Assembly: GCF_000959725.1 (NCBI RefSeq) | Contig: NZ_CP009322.1 | Span: 2,728,001 to 2,792,000 of the forward strand | Origin: Burkholderia gladioli | Lineage (GTDB): Bacteria > Pseudomonadota > Gammaproteobacteria > Burkholderiales > Burkholderiaceae | Length of the DNA: 64,000 nt | Direction of reading: 5' to 3' | Part shown: piece after piece, positions 1-8,037 of the stretch | Layout of the letters: the number at the start of each line of letters is the position of its first letter | Numbering within the stretch: the first letter of the stretch is position 1 | Position numbers and translations under genes: made by a program | The notes under the pieces: model-generated | Told to the model about the DNA's origin: nothing | The model's input: the letters and a program-made list of their open reading frames with translations, nothing else | Database searches by the model: none

Positions 1-841
1 CGGCGTCGAACACGTATTCGACGGTGCCGGCCGAGGCGTAATCCACCGCCTTCGCGAGCCGCACCGCGCCGGCATGCAGCCCGGCGCGCTCGGCCTCGCT
101 CAGGCCCGGCGCCGGGGTTTCCTCGATCACCTTCTGGTTGCGCCGCTGCACCGAGCAGTCGCGTTCGCCGAGCGCGATCACCTCGCCGCGCCCGTCGCCG
201 AAGATCTGCACCTCGATATGGCGCGCGGCCTCGACGTACTTCTCGACGAACACGCCGGCGTTCGCGAAGTTCGCCGCGCCCAGCCGCGCGACGGTCTCGA
301 AGGCGGCGGCCAGTTGCCCGGCATCGCGGCACAGCGACATGCCGATCCCGCCGCCGCCGGCCGTGCTCTTGAGCATCACCGGATAACCGATCCGTCCGGC
401 GGCTTCCAGCGCGGCCGCCGCGTCGGCCAGCAAGCCGGTGCCCGGCAGCAGCGGCACACCCTGCTCGCGCGCGATCTCGCGGGCACTGTGCTTGAGCCCG
501 AAGGCGCGCATCTGCGCGGCGCGCGGCCCGATGAAGCGCAGCCCGGCCGCCTCGCAGGCCTCGGCGAATGCCGGGTTCTCGGACAGGAAGCCGTAGCCGG
601 GATGGATCGCCTGCGCGCCGGTCTCGCGCGCGGCGGCCAGGATCGCCTCCATCCTCAGGTAGCTGTCGGCGGCGCCGGCGGGGCCGATGCAGACCGCCTG
701 GTCGGCCAGGCCGACATGCGGCGCGTGCCGGTCGGCTTCGGAATAGACCGCCACCGAGGCGATGCCCAGCCGCCTGAGCGTGCGGATCACGCGGCAGGCG
801 ATCTCGCCGCGATTGGCGACCAGCACCTTGGCGAATCTCAT
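1..841 (-). CDS. Urea/guanidine carboxylase, N-terminal part (cut by window edge)
   Basis: The leftward reading frame from the ATG at 841 encodes about 280 residues of a biotin carboxylase domain. It begins [15 protein letters not shown], has the YGFLSENP segment and the glycine-rich ATP-grasp loop [12 protein letters not shown], and continues past the window edge. The ATG overlaps the stop codon of the DUF1989 gene upstream (ATGA), so the two are translationally coupled. With two DUF1989 partners and an upstream guanidine-I riboswitch, this is the urea-amidolyase type carboxylase. Many such enzymes are now known to carboxylate guanidine rather than urea, and guanidine is my preferred substrate (inference). 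The carboxyltransferase and biotin domains, and any allophanate hydrolase, would lie outside the window. Confidence 0.88.
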   Translation of the reverse strand, partial: MRFAKVLVANRGEIACRVIRTLRRLGIASVAVYSEADRHAPHVGLADQAVCIGPAGAADSYLRMEAILAAARETGAQAIHPGYGFLSENPAFAEACEAAGLRFIGPRAAQMRAFGLKHSAREIAREQGVPLLPGTGLLADAAAALEAAGRIGYPVMLKSTAGGGGIGMSLCRDAGQLAAAFETVARLGAANFANAGVFVEKYVEAARHIEVQIFGDGRGEVIALGERDCSVQRRNQKVIEETPAPGLSEAERAGLHAGAVRLAKAVDYASAGTVEYVFDA

Positions 842-1494
842 CGCGCCTCCCAGATCGTCAGCCGCACCGGCGTGGGGTTGTAGCCGTTGCAGGGGTTGTT
901 GAGCTGCGGGCAGTTCGAGATCAGCACCGTGAGGTCCTGCTCGGCGCGCATCTCCACGTACTTGCCGGGCGCGGAGATGCCGTCCTCGAAGCTCAGGCCG
1001 CCCTCCGGCGTCACCGGCACGTTCATGAAGAAGTTGACGTTGCCCACCAGGTCGCGCTTGGACAGGCGCGTGCCGACCCCGCAGCTGCAATGCGTGATGG
1101 CCTTCAGGAAGGAGTCGCGGCAGTTGTGCATGTGGCGCTTCTCCAGCGCGTAGCGCACGGTATTGCTCTCGGCCGCGCAGGCGCCACCCAGCGTGTCGTG
1201 GCGCCCGCAGGTATCGGCCACGATGGTCGCCAGCGGGCGGCCGAGGTTCGACATCAGCACGCTGCCGGCGCCGAGGTAGATCCGTCGCTGCGCGCGGATC
1301 GTGTCCTGCGCGCTGTAGCGCTCGGCCGGATCGTGGCTGCTGTAGAACAGCGTGTCGACGGCCTGGTTGCCTTCCAGGTCGAGGATGCGCAGCACCTGCC
1401 CCTGCTTGAGCTCGTGCAGCCAGGGCTCGCCCGAGGGCAGCGTGTGGTCGTAGCTCGCGTCGCGCGGATCGAGACGGCTTTCGATGATCGTCAT
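838..1494 (-). CDS. DUF1989 protein, urea carboxylase-associated protein 2 (probable carboxyguanidine deiminase subunit)
   Basis: 218 residues, matching the UAAP2 (TIGR03425-like) family. Features include [16 protein letters not shown] near residue 35, repeated Cys/His positions such as THCSCGVG and NCRDSF, and the family block [10 protein letters not shown]. It sits 11 nt after its paralogue and overlaps the carboxylase start by 4 nt, so the three form one operon. Proteins of this pair have been described as the CgdAB carboxyguanidine deiminase, which converts carboxyguanidine to allophanate plus ammonia. I am sure of the pair but not of which letter belongs to which subunit, so no symbol is given. 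Cytoplasmic; no signal peptide seen. Confidence 0.88.
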   Translation of the reverse strand: MTIIESRLDPRDASYDHTLPSGEPWLHELKQGQVLRILDLEGNQAVDTLFYSSHDPAERYSAQDTIRAQRRIYLGAGSVLMSNLGRPLATIVADTCGRHDTLGGACAAESNTVRYALEKRHMHNCRDSFLKAITHCSCGVGTRLSKRDLVGNVNFFMNVPVTPEGGLSFEDGISAPGKYVEMRAEQDLTVLISNCPQLNNPCNGYNPTPVRLTIWEAR

Positions 1495-1505
1495 GGCGGC
1501 GCTCC

Positions 1506-2252
1506 TCAGGCGAACAGGCGGTCGGTGTTGATGAAGGCGCGGCCGTTCTCCGGGCGCGAGTTACGGCAGAGGTCGTCGGCGCCGGCCGCGCCGTCGGCCG
1601 GATAGGCGCGGTAGGCGATCAGCTTCACCGGGCGGGGCGCGTAGGTGGAAGACGGGTCGAGCGGATGCGGAGCGGTCGAGAAGGCGGCCAGCGTGTTCAT
1701 CTCGAAGCGCAGGTCGAAGGCGCTGCCGGGCGCCGAGTGAGCGGCCACGAACTCGAGCTCGCCGTCGGCGCCGCTGGCCAGCCGGCTGAAGAAATTCACG
1801 TTGGCGGCCAGGTCGCGCAGGCCGAGCCCGTGCTTGGCGAGTTCGAGCACCAGGCTGTCGCGGCCGTTGCGGATCATCGCGTTGCGCTGCTGCTGGTATT
1901 GCGTGCTGCCGTACTTGGCGGCGAACAGCGCGGCGTCGCCCACCCCGCCGAGCGGATCGTGCCAGCCGAGCGTGTCGGCCGTGATCGAGGCGATCACGCG
2001 GCCCATGTCGGTATGCAGCGCATGGCCGGCCGTCAGATGGGCGGTGTGCTGCGCCTTGAGCGTGTCGGCCATGTTGTAGCGCTCGAGCAGGTCTTCCTGG
2101 CGATGGAACACGGCGGCCAGGTTCGCGCCGCCTTCGAGATCGACGATGCGCAGCGCCAGGCCGCGCCGCAGGCAGCCCGACCAGTGGGTGCCGGCCGGGA
2201 TCAGCGTTTCCCACAGCACGTGCGGGATCGGCGGGAGGGATTGGGAAGTCAT
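1506..2252 (-). CDS. DUF1989 protein, urea carboxylase-associated protein 1 (probable carboxyguanidine deiminase subunit)
   Basis: 248 residues from the ATG at 2252 ([10 protein letters not shown]), chosen because CAGGAG lies 5 nt upstream. A longer frame from 2282 would start inside the riboswitch-proximal hairpin. Family blocks are [17 protein letters not shown], the NVNFF segment and the C-terminal [13 protein letters not shown] that marks UAAP1 (TIGR03424-like). It is a paralogue of the next gene and first in the leftward operon, directly behind a guanidine-I riboswitch. Expected role: with its partner, hydrolysis of carboxyguanidine to allophanate, which is then split by allophanate hydrolase (outside the window). 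Function is by family; the sequence shows membership and context only. Confidence 0.88.
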   Translation of the reverse strand: MTSQSLPPIPHVLWETLIPAGTHWSGCLRRGLALRIVDLEGGANLAAVFHRQEDLLERYNMADTLKAQHTAHLTAGHALHTDMGRVIASITADTLGWHDPLGGVGDAALFAAKYGSTQYQQQRNAMIRNGRDSLVLELAKHGLGLRDLAANVNFFSRLASGADGELEFVAAHSAPGSAFDLRFEMNTLAAFSTAPHPLDPSSTYAPRPVKLIAYRAYPADGAAGADDLCRNSRPENGRAFINTDRLFA

Positions 2253-2306
2253 CGAGGCTCCTGGGATCGGATGGGATGGCATGAGAGGGCGATGACGTCA
2301 TCGCGA

Positions 2307-2423
2307 CCTCCCGGGCTTTTATCCCTCCGTGGAGCCTCGCCGCGACCTCGGACGAGGCCGTCGGCAAGACCGGAACGCTCTCGGACCAGGCATCGCGCTC
2401 AAGCGCGACCGGAACCCTAGCGA
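2307..2423 (-). promoter_or_regulatory. Guanidine-I (ykkC) riboswitch, leftward copy
   Basis: On the minus strand the three conserved blocks occur in order: CTAGGGTTCCG (2420-2410), CTGGTCCGAGAG (2389-2378) and GGGATAAAAGCCCGGGAGG (2325-2307). These are the hallmark ykkC subtype 1 segments. It lies 55 nt before the DUF1989 operon start. The aptamer is followed by a perfect 16-nt palindrome (2289-2304) that could form a hairpin but has no U-run. The expression platform is therefore either non-canonical termination or translational control. Confidence 0.93.
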
Positions 2424-2469
2424 TCCTGAAGATGATGCAAATCGCTTCGCACCTCTCGGTTCGCTATCA

Positions 2470-2485
2470 AGCGATTTGCGTGCCA
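2470..2485 (-). promoter_or_regulatory. Sigma-54 promoter, leftward operon
   Basis: Reading leftward, TGGCACGCAAATCGCT matches the -24/-12 consensus TGGCACG-N4-TTGCW with a single change (T to C in the -12 element). The invariant GG and GC are correctly spaced. It lies about 50 nt ahead of the riboswitch aptamer, so transcription would run straight into it. RpoN dependence is inferred from sequence only; it implies control by an activator such as NtrC. Confidence 0.7.
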
Positions 2486-2783
2486 GTGACGGGGAAGCGT
2501 TGGCGGCGCGGCGGGTTGGAGCGGCGGCGAAGCGCGGCGGCGCTGGCGCGCGGGGGTTTTCGCGCAGCTTGGGTGCCATCGCCTGGACGGCATCGGCGCG
2601 AACGGCGCCGCGCCCTCGCATCGTGCATGCGCCGGGGCCCGCGCACCACGGCCATGCGCGACGCGCACCGCCGGCGCGCATCGCGAGGGCCGCGCGAGAC
2701 GGCATATACAAGCTGGCGCGCCATCGCGCCCAGCTTGCTTTCAAGCGCCTTGCGCGTGCCTGAGCAAGCCTCGAATCGCGCGA

Positions 2784-2799
2784 TGGCACGGCCATTGCA
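2784..2799 (+). promoter_or_regulatory. Sigma-54 promoter, rightward operon
   Basis: TGGCACGGCCATTGCA is a perfect -24/-12 sigma-54 element. Transcription would start near 2810, 25 nt before the small ORF and about 220 nt before the guanidine-I riboswitch. With the leftward sigma-54 element it forms a divergent pair about 300 bp apart. The intervening DNA would be where an enhancer-binding activator docks; a loose dyad GCGCA...TGCGC at 2641-2659 is the only candidate I see, and it is weak. Confidence 0.82.
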
Positions 2800-2834
2800 C
2801 GGCCTCTCGCATCGCCATCCCCCAGGAGACCGGA

Positions 2835-2960
2835 ATGAAGACCATGCTGGCATTGCGCAACGCGCTGGCCCTGCTGTTTGCCGCGCGCTTCATCGAATTG
2901 CAGCGCGCCGCGCGCCGCGAAACGATGGCTCGCGTCGCCCCCGAGGACGGCGCCCGCTGA
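2835..2960 (+). CDS. Small ORF of 41 residues between sigma-54 promoter and riboswitch
   Basis: ATG at 2835 follows GGAGACCGGA, a good ribosome binding site. The product is 41 residues: a hydrophobic, helical start (MKTMLALRNALALLFAARF) and a charged arginine-rich end (QRAARRETMARVAPEDGAR). It lies downstream of the perfect sigma-54 promoter but upstream of the riboswitch, so it would be made under nitrogen limitation whether or not guanidine is present. It could be a small membrane-associated protein, a leader peptide or chance. I do not recognise a family. Position, RBS and start spacing are the support. Confidence 0.5.
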   Translation: MKTMLALRNALALLFAARFIELQRAARRETMARVAPEDGAR

Positions 2961-3033
2961 ATCGCGCCGCCCGTCGCTGGCATGCTTTTCGCTCGACCAG
3001 CGATCGAGAGGTGCGGCGAAGTCGCATCTTAGG

Positions 3034-3191
3034 GGTGCTAGGGTTCCGGTCGCGCGCGAGCGCGATGCCTGGTCCGAGAGCAGCCCGGCACGGGCCGGCG
3101 CGCGATGCGCGGGACACGTGCTACACGGCGGGACAAAAGCCCGGGAGAGCAGCGTAGCGATCGCTACCGCGCCTCTCCGTGGCCGTTTTTT
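3034..3191 (+). promoter_or_regulatory. Guanidine-I (ykkC) riboswitch with terminator platform, rightward copy
   Basis: Conserved blocks are CTAGGGTTCCG (3038-3048), CTGGTCCGAGAG (3069-3080) and GGGACAAAAGCCCGGGAGA (3130-3148). The last block can pair its GGAGAG with CTCTCC at 3173-3178, enclosing the palindrome GTAGCGATCGCTAC (3154-3167), followed by a six-T run at 3186-3191. This is the classic arrangement in which ligand binding holds the aptamer together and prevents the terminator, an ON switch for guanidine. It controls the substrate-binding protein gene 100 nt downstream. A second strong hairpin without U-run (3228-3250) lies before that start codon. Confidence 0.95.
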
Positions 3192-3289
3192 CGTTCCGCA
3201 CCGATTCCGGAGATCCGGCCACGCCAGCGGCCCGCGCAATGCGCGGGCCGGTTCGACGTCACGCCATCCCAGATACGCCGGAGTTCACG

Positions 3290-4366
3290 ATGAACCGCTT
3301 TGCCTCTGCCCTGCGCCGCCTGCTGGCCGCCTGCTCCTCCCGTCCCGCCCCGCTCGTCCCACCCGTCCGGTCCGCCGCTCCCGCGCGCCGCGCGCTGCAT
3401 GCCTTCGCGCTGGCCGGCGCGCTGTCCGCCCTTTGCGCCGCGCCGCTCGCGCACGCGGCGCCGCCGCTGAAGATCGGCTATAGCGACTGGCCGGGCTGGG
3501 TCGCGTTCCAGGTCGCGCTCGACAAGGGCTGGTTCAAGGATGCGGGAGTGGACGTCGATTTCGAGTGGTTCGACTATTCGGCCTCGCTCGACGCCTTCTC
3601 GGCCGGCAAGCTCGACGCGGTGACGGTCACCAACGGCGACGCGCTGGTGACCGGCGCCTCGGGCGCGAAGAACACCATGATCCTGCTGACCGATTACTCG
3701 GCCGGCAACGACATGATCATCGCCAAGCCGCCGCTGCGCAGCGTCGAGCAGTTGAAGGGCAGGAAGATCGGCGTCGAGCTGGGCCTGGTGGACCACCTGC
3801 TGGTCGAGACCGCGCTGCAGAAGCACGGCATGAAGGACGGCGACGTCACCCTGGTCAACGCCAAGACCAACGAGCTGCCGCAGGTGCTGGGCTCGGCGCC
3901 CGATATCGCGGCGGTGGCGGCCTGGCAGCCGAACGCGGGCGAGGCGCTCAAGCGCGTGCCGGGCGCGCGGCCGATCTTCACCTCGGCCGATGCGCCGGGC
4001 CTGATCTACGATGCGCTGTCGGTCTCGCCCACCAGCCTCGCGGCGCGCCGCGCCGACTGGGCCAAGGTGATCCGGGTCTGGTATCGCTGCGTGGCCTATA
4101 TCGCCGATCCGAAGACCCAGGCCGATGCGGTGAAGATCATGGCCGCGCGTGTCGGACTCACGCCGGAGCAGTACCTGCCGCTCCTGAAGGGTACCCACCT
4201 GCTGGACGCGGCCGCCGCGAAGCAGGCCTTCCACAAGGGCACGGGGCTGGATTCGATCTACGGCTCGACCGCCAATGCCGATCGCTTCAACGTGCGCAAC
4301 GCGGTCTACAAGCAGGCGCAGGATGTGCCGACCTATATCGACCCGTCGCTGGTGAACGCGAACTGA
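3290..4366 (+). CDS. ABC transporter substrate-binding protein, NMT1/SsuA type (probable guanidine uptake)
   Basis: 358 residues. The ATG at 3290 is preceded by CGGAG. The N-region is unusually long (about 37 residues) before a hydrophobic stretch and the cleavage site AHA-APP near residue 57; the mature part begins LKIGYSDWPGWVAFQ, typical of NMT1/TauA-like periplasmic binding proteins. Such proteins accompany 'urea carboxylase' operons. Lying directly behind a guanidine-I riboswitch, the likely ligand is guanidine or a close relative (inference). No permease or ATPase follows: the next gene is on the opposite strand. It must share a membrane complex encoded elsewhere or be a remnant of a longer operon. 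Confidence 0.85.
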   Translation: MNRFASALRRLLAACSSRPAPLVPPVRSAAPARRALHAFALAGALSALCAAPLAHAAPPLKIGYSDWPGWVAFQVALDKGWFKDAGVDVDFEWFDYSASLDAFSAGKLDAVTVTNGDALVTGASGAKNTMILLTDYSAGNDMIIAKPPLRSVEQLKGRKIGVELGLVDHLLVETALQKHGMKDGDVTLVNAKTNELPQVLGSAPDIAAVAAWQPNAGEALKRVPGARPIFTSADAPGLIYDALSVSPTSLAARRADWAKVIRVWYRCVAYIADPKTQADAVKIMAARVGLTPEQYLPLLKGTHLLDAAAAKQAFHKGTGLDSIYGSTANADRFNVRNAVYKQAQDVPTYIDPSLVNAN

Positions 4367-4453
4367 GCGTGAACGCGGCGCCGTCCGGGCCTGACGCCGA
4401 CCTGATGCGGGCGGCGACATGGCGCCGGCATGAAACGAGGCTGGCGGCGCGCC

Positions 4454-5452
4454 TCAGCGCACGCTGCGCAGCCTCGGCGTGCCGCCTTCTCCGAACATCA
4501 GCGCCTCGGCCTGGTTGAGGCTCGGCAGGCCGTGCCGCTCGGTCTCGCCGACCAGCCAGTCCACCAGCGCGGTCGCATCGGCGCTGCTGCTCGCCTCGCC
4601 GTTATTGACCAGCACGTAGCTGCCCGAGGGCACCGTGCAGTCGCCGAACAGCTCTATCAGGCGCCCTTGCCGGATCAGCCCGTCGATCAGCGGCCGGCGG
4701 CCGATGGCGATGCCGTGGCCGTCCACGGCAGCCTGCACCAGTTGATCGTACTGGCTGAAGGTCAGGCCGCCGGCCGGCTTCATGCGCGGCACGCCGAGCG
4801 CCTTCAGCAAGGTGTTCCACGCATACCAGGGCCACTCGCCGCGCGCATCGTGCATGTGCAGCAGCACGTGCCGCCCGAGGTCGGCCGGGGTGCGAATCGC
4901 CATGCCCTGCGCACTGGCCAGCCCCGGGCTGCAGACCGCCACCACGCGCTCGCGGAACAGCACGCGCGCATCCGGCACCAGCATGTTGGGCCCAATGTAT
5001 CGGACTGCGAAATCAAGCCGCTTGCGCCGCAGATCCTCGATCTCGCTGGTGGCCGACACCCGCACGTCGATGTCGGGATGTTGCATGCGAAACGACCCGA
5101 GACGCGGAATCAGCCACAGCGCCGCGAACGATACCGTGGTGGACAGCGAGATGGCCCGCTGCGCGACGCCCTCCGACAAGGCATCGATGGCATGTTCGAT
5201 GTCCGACAGGGCCATCGCGATGGTGCCGTACAGCGAGCGCCCTTCCTCGGTCAGCGTGAGGGCGCGGATATGCCGATGGAACAGCTCGATCTGCAGGCGC
5301 TCCTCGAGCGCCTTGACCTGCCGGCTCACGGCCGATTGCGTGACATTCAGTTCCTGGCCGGCCTTGGTGAAGCTCAGATGCCGCGCCGCGCACTCGAAAC
5401 CTCTCAGAAAATCGAGCGACGGCAGATTCTGCAAACGTTTTGGACTCGTCAT
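4454..5452 (-). CDS. LysR-family regulator, GcvA-like
   Basis: 332 residues from the ATG at 5452, chosen over a GTG at 5467 because GAGAGG sits upstream. The N-terminal winged HTH is clear (FTKAGQELNVTQSAVSRQV, about residues 30-50), followed by a LysR substrate-binding domain with the GcvA-type pattern (LWLIPRLGSF, HGIAIGRRPLI). It converges on the substrate-binding protein gene with an 87-nt gap. A long AT-rich region lies upstream with no divergent gene close by, so the target is unclear. Confidence 0.88.
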   Translation of the reverse strand: MTSPKRLQNLPSLDFLRGFECAARHLSFTKAGQELNVTQSAVSRQVKALEERLQIELFHRHIRALTLTEEGRSLYGTIAMALSDIEHAIDALSEGVAQRAISLSTTVSFAALWLIPRLGSFRMQHPDIDVRVSATSEIEDLRRKRLDFAVRYIGPNMLVPDARVLFRERVVAVCSPGLASAQGMAIRTPADLGRHVLLHMHDARGEWPWYAWNTLLKALGVPRMKPAGGLTFSQYDQLVQAAVDGHGIAIGRRPLIDGLIRQGRLIELFGDCTVPSGSYVLVNNGEASSSADATALVDWLVGETERHGLPSLNQAEALMFGEGGTPRLRSVR

Positions 5453-6403
5453 ACCGCGACCTCTCACATCGATGCGCCGCGTGTGGCCCTCGGCGCGTGC
5501 GGCCCACCTTGGACCGCGCTCTCATTATTTCCGTCGTCGCTGTCGCGATGCGGATGTTATTTCGGAGTGCGACATACTGACTCCGCCCGTCGATTCGAAG
5601 GCCTCATTTTCAAGCCGAATTATGACGCCCTCATTTCCTGAACGTAATCTACCAGAATTTCCAAAAGCGAACGAGTCAATTCTGGATGACAAAATGAGTT
5701 ATGTTTTTGTAAAAACAAAAAACGAAACAGTCAAATCCAGACGTTTGAATTCGAGAATGGAAAATTCACCGACAAAGGCTTGTCGCAAACCCTTTCCAGA
5801 GCTCGCGCGGAATGCCCATATTCCACGACAGGAAAGACAAATATCTCGAACCTAGATAATCTTCAGCAAATACATAAATACATTTCGCCAACGATTAAAT
5901 TTCAATCCACAAACAAAATCGGTTATTCATTCCGGCGTGCCGGCAGCAATCAGCAAGATCATTCAGGAAATAGATAATCACGCCGCGATTAATAGATCGC
6001 CTGCTATAAAACACCACCGCCGACCAGGGAAATTCAACTGCCCAATGGAAAATTTAATTGCTTCCTGGAAGTCTGTAAACGACGGCATGCCGCGTATCGT
6101 CTGAAGCCGGTTCGCGCGGAAAACCCGCGGCACCGTCCGCCGCGTGGGCATTCCCCGCGCAAGCGCTGCCGGCAAAGCACGCGCGCGTCGGAGGTAGCCT
6201 CCGTTTTCGACACGGGCCGTCGCTCGCGGGGATCACGTCCGGATGATGGCTCCGTCACGTCATGACGCAATGACCGCCCGGCAACGAGGTGGGCATGGGA
6301 AGAGAGACAGGCGCGGACATGCCGCGCCAGGTCGAAATGGCGGGGATCCAGATGAGGAATGCAGAACGATCGCGGCGCCGCCCCGTGACGGCTCGCGCCA
6401 GGC
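5453..6403. other. Long intergenic region with AT-rich island
   Basis: About 950 bases with no convincing gene. Roughly 5560-6080 is strikingly AT-rich compared with the flanks and has frequent A- and T-runs; 6080-6400 returns to high GC. Short open frames here lack ribosome sites and codon bias. The island could hold the LysR promoter, an H-NS-bound silenced segment or the scar of a lost element. Confidence 0.5.
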
Positions 6404-7393
6404 TCAGGCCGAGGCGCGGGCCGTCTCGCCTTCGCCGGGCATCGTGTCGCCCCCGGCCGTGTCGCCGCCGCTATCGGGCGGTGCGAGCCGGCCGCGCAGC
6501 AGCGCGCCGTAGAAATCGCGATAGCTGCGATGGTAGTAGCGGATGCGCGGCGCGATCACGCCGTGCAGGTCGTGCAGGCGCTCGATCGGCAGGCCCGGCA
6601 TCATGTGATGCTCGACATGGTAGTTGTTGCCGTTGGTGAACCAGGTCATGAAGGCATTGCTGGCGATGGTGCGCGTATTGCGGCACGGGTCGGTGCTGTC
6701 GAGCTCGCAGCGGTAGTGCTCGGGCATCTCGACCAGCGCATGCACGGGCGAGGCCGCCGCCAGCGAGGCCAGCCAGATCCACGCCGCGAGCCACGAATGC
6801 AGCAGCGCCGAGACGAGGCACAGCGCGGCGATCACGGCCAGCATGATCGCGTGGTCGCGGCGGATCGCCTTCGAAACCGCCGGATTCTCGTTGAAGCTCG
6901 CGCCCGGCATCCACAGCCTGCCGAAGTTGCGCAGCACCTGCAGGTAGTGCGGCGCCATCGACAGCCGCCAGATCCACCGGCCGAGGCCGACGAGCGGATG
7001 CGAACCATATTGGTCGCCGTAGTCGAAGTACTCGCGGTTCTCCGGCGTGCCGAGCAGCCGATGATGGCGCAGATGGCTGTCCTGATAGGCGTGGAAGGAC
7101 ACCAGCATCGGCAAGCCCACCAGCACGCCGAACAGCGTGTTCAGGCGCCGGCTGCGAAAGCCCTGCTGATGCAGCGCCTGGTGCTGCAGTTCGACGCCGT
7201 GCGCGAACATCAGGCCGATCGTCGTCACGCCGATCGCCTGGCATGGCCACCAGGTCGACAGCGCGAACCAGACGCCGTGCGCGATCAGCATCAGATAGAC
7301 GGCAAGCTTCAGGCCGAAGGACACGCCGCTCGGGCGGCTCTTCATTTCTGCCAGCGCCTGCGCGCGCGAGGCAAACGGGGAAAGGACGGACAC
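6404..7393 (-). CDS. Membrane fatty-acid desaturase
   Basis: About 330 residues. The three histidine boxes that bind the di-iron centre are present: HGVELQH, HLRHH and NYHVEHH. Hydrophobic segments lie between them (LKLAVYLMLIAHGVWFAL and a pair before the third box). I prefer the GTG at 7393, which has AGGAG 6 nt upstream; the open frame continues upstream to a GTG at 7483 through a proline/arginine-rich stretch that looks non-coding. Expected role: O2-dependent desaturation or hydroxylation of an acyl or similar lipid chain at the inner membrane. Substrate unknown. Stand-alone. Confidence 0.87.
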   Translation of the reverse strand: MSVLSPFASRAQALAEMKSRPSGVSFGLKLAVYLMLIAHGVWFALSTWWPCQAIGVTTIGLMFAHGVELQHQALHQQGFRSRRLNTLFGVLVGLPMLVSFHAYQDSHLRHHRLLGTPENREYFDYGDQYGSHPLVGLGRWIWRLSMAPHYLQVLRNFGRLWMPGASFNENPAVSKAIRRDHAIMLAVIAALCLVSALLHSWLAAWIWLASLAAASPVHALVEMPEHYRCELDSTDPCRNTRTIASNAFMTWFTNGNNYHVEHHMMPGLPIERLHDLHGVIAPRIRYYHRSYRDFYGALLRGRLAPPDSGGDTAGGDTMPGEGETARASA

Positions 7394-7778
7394 GACATGC
7401 TCCTGGACCGGTTCGAACCTGCACGCACCGCCCGGCTCGCGTGGTGCCGAGCGGCCATGCGGCGAGCGCGGTGGTTCGTGCACCGGCCTGCATTGTTGTC
7501 GAGGCCCGTCGCGCGAACAAACGATTTTTCCGAACGCAATGCATGAGGCTCAGGCATGGATGGTTCGCCCGGGCAGACATGACGGGCCCGCTCGGCATGG
7601 ATGCGCGGCACGCATGCATAGGCTGCGGAGATAGCGTTTGCCGTGCAGGCGGGCTTGCGACAAGAATCGATTCCGTTGCGGCCGGCCCAGGGCCAGGGCC
7701 TCCACGGCGTCGCCGAATCACGACAAGTGCCGGCGCCCCGAACCGACCGGCCGTCCCTCATCACAGGACATCCCTTCG

Positions 7779-7994
7779 ATGCCGAAGCTCCCGATTCCCT
7801 CGTGCGCCATCCACCACGCCGACGCGCAACCGTATCTGGATCCGCGCGACGGCGGCACCTTGGCCGCGCTGCCCGAGGCCGGCGTGCTGGTCAGCCTGCG
7901 CGGCATCACCTACGTGGTGGAATTGCCGGCCCGCGAACATGCCAAAGCCTCCTTATGGCGAACCCTCGCGGGATGGCGGGACCGCGCCGAATGA
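7779..7994 (+). CDS. Small conserved-looking hypothetical protein
   Basis: 71 residues from the ATG at 7779, preceded by AGGACA. The sequence is well structured (PYLDPRDGGTLAALPEAG, VLVSLRGITYVVELP, then an amphipathic C-terminal segment) and its codon use matches the flanks, unlike the open frame upstream of this ATG. No signal peptide or membrane segment. It ends just before the convergent EamA transporter gene. I do not recognise the family. Confidence 0.55.
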   Translation: MPKLPIPSCAIHHADAQPYLDPRDGGTLAALPEAGVLVSLRGITYVVELPAREHAKASLWRTLAGWRDRAE

Positions 7995-8037
7995 GCGGCA
8001 TCGGCGATGCCTGCCGCATCGGCGATGCGCGGCCGCG

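Noticed and set aside
2319..3239. Long minus-strand open frame over the riboswitch region
   Set aside because: It runs through riboswitch and promoter elements and is Arg/Ala-rich noise.
3228..3250. Strong hairpin after the rightward riboswitch as a second terminator
   Set aside because: Ten-bp stem but no U-run; it lies close to the start codon and may instead influence translation.
5780..5977. 65-codon open frame in the AT-rich gap
   Set aside because: No ribosome site, codon use unlike genes, no recognisable motif.
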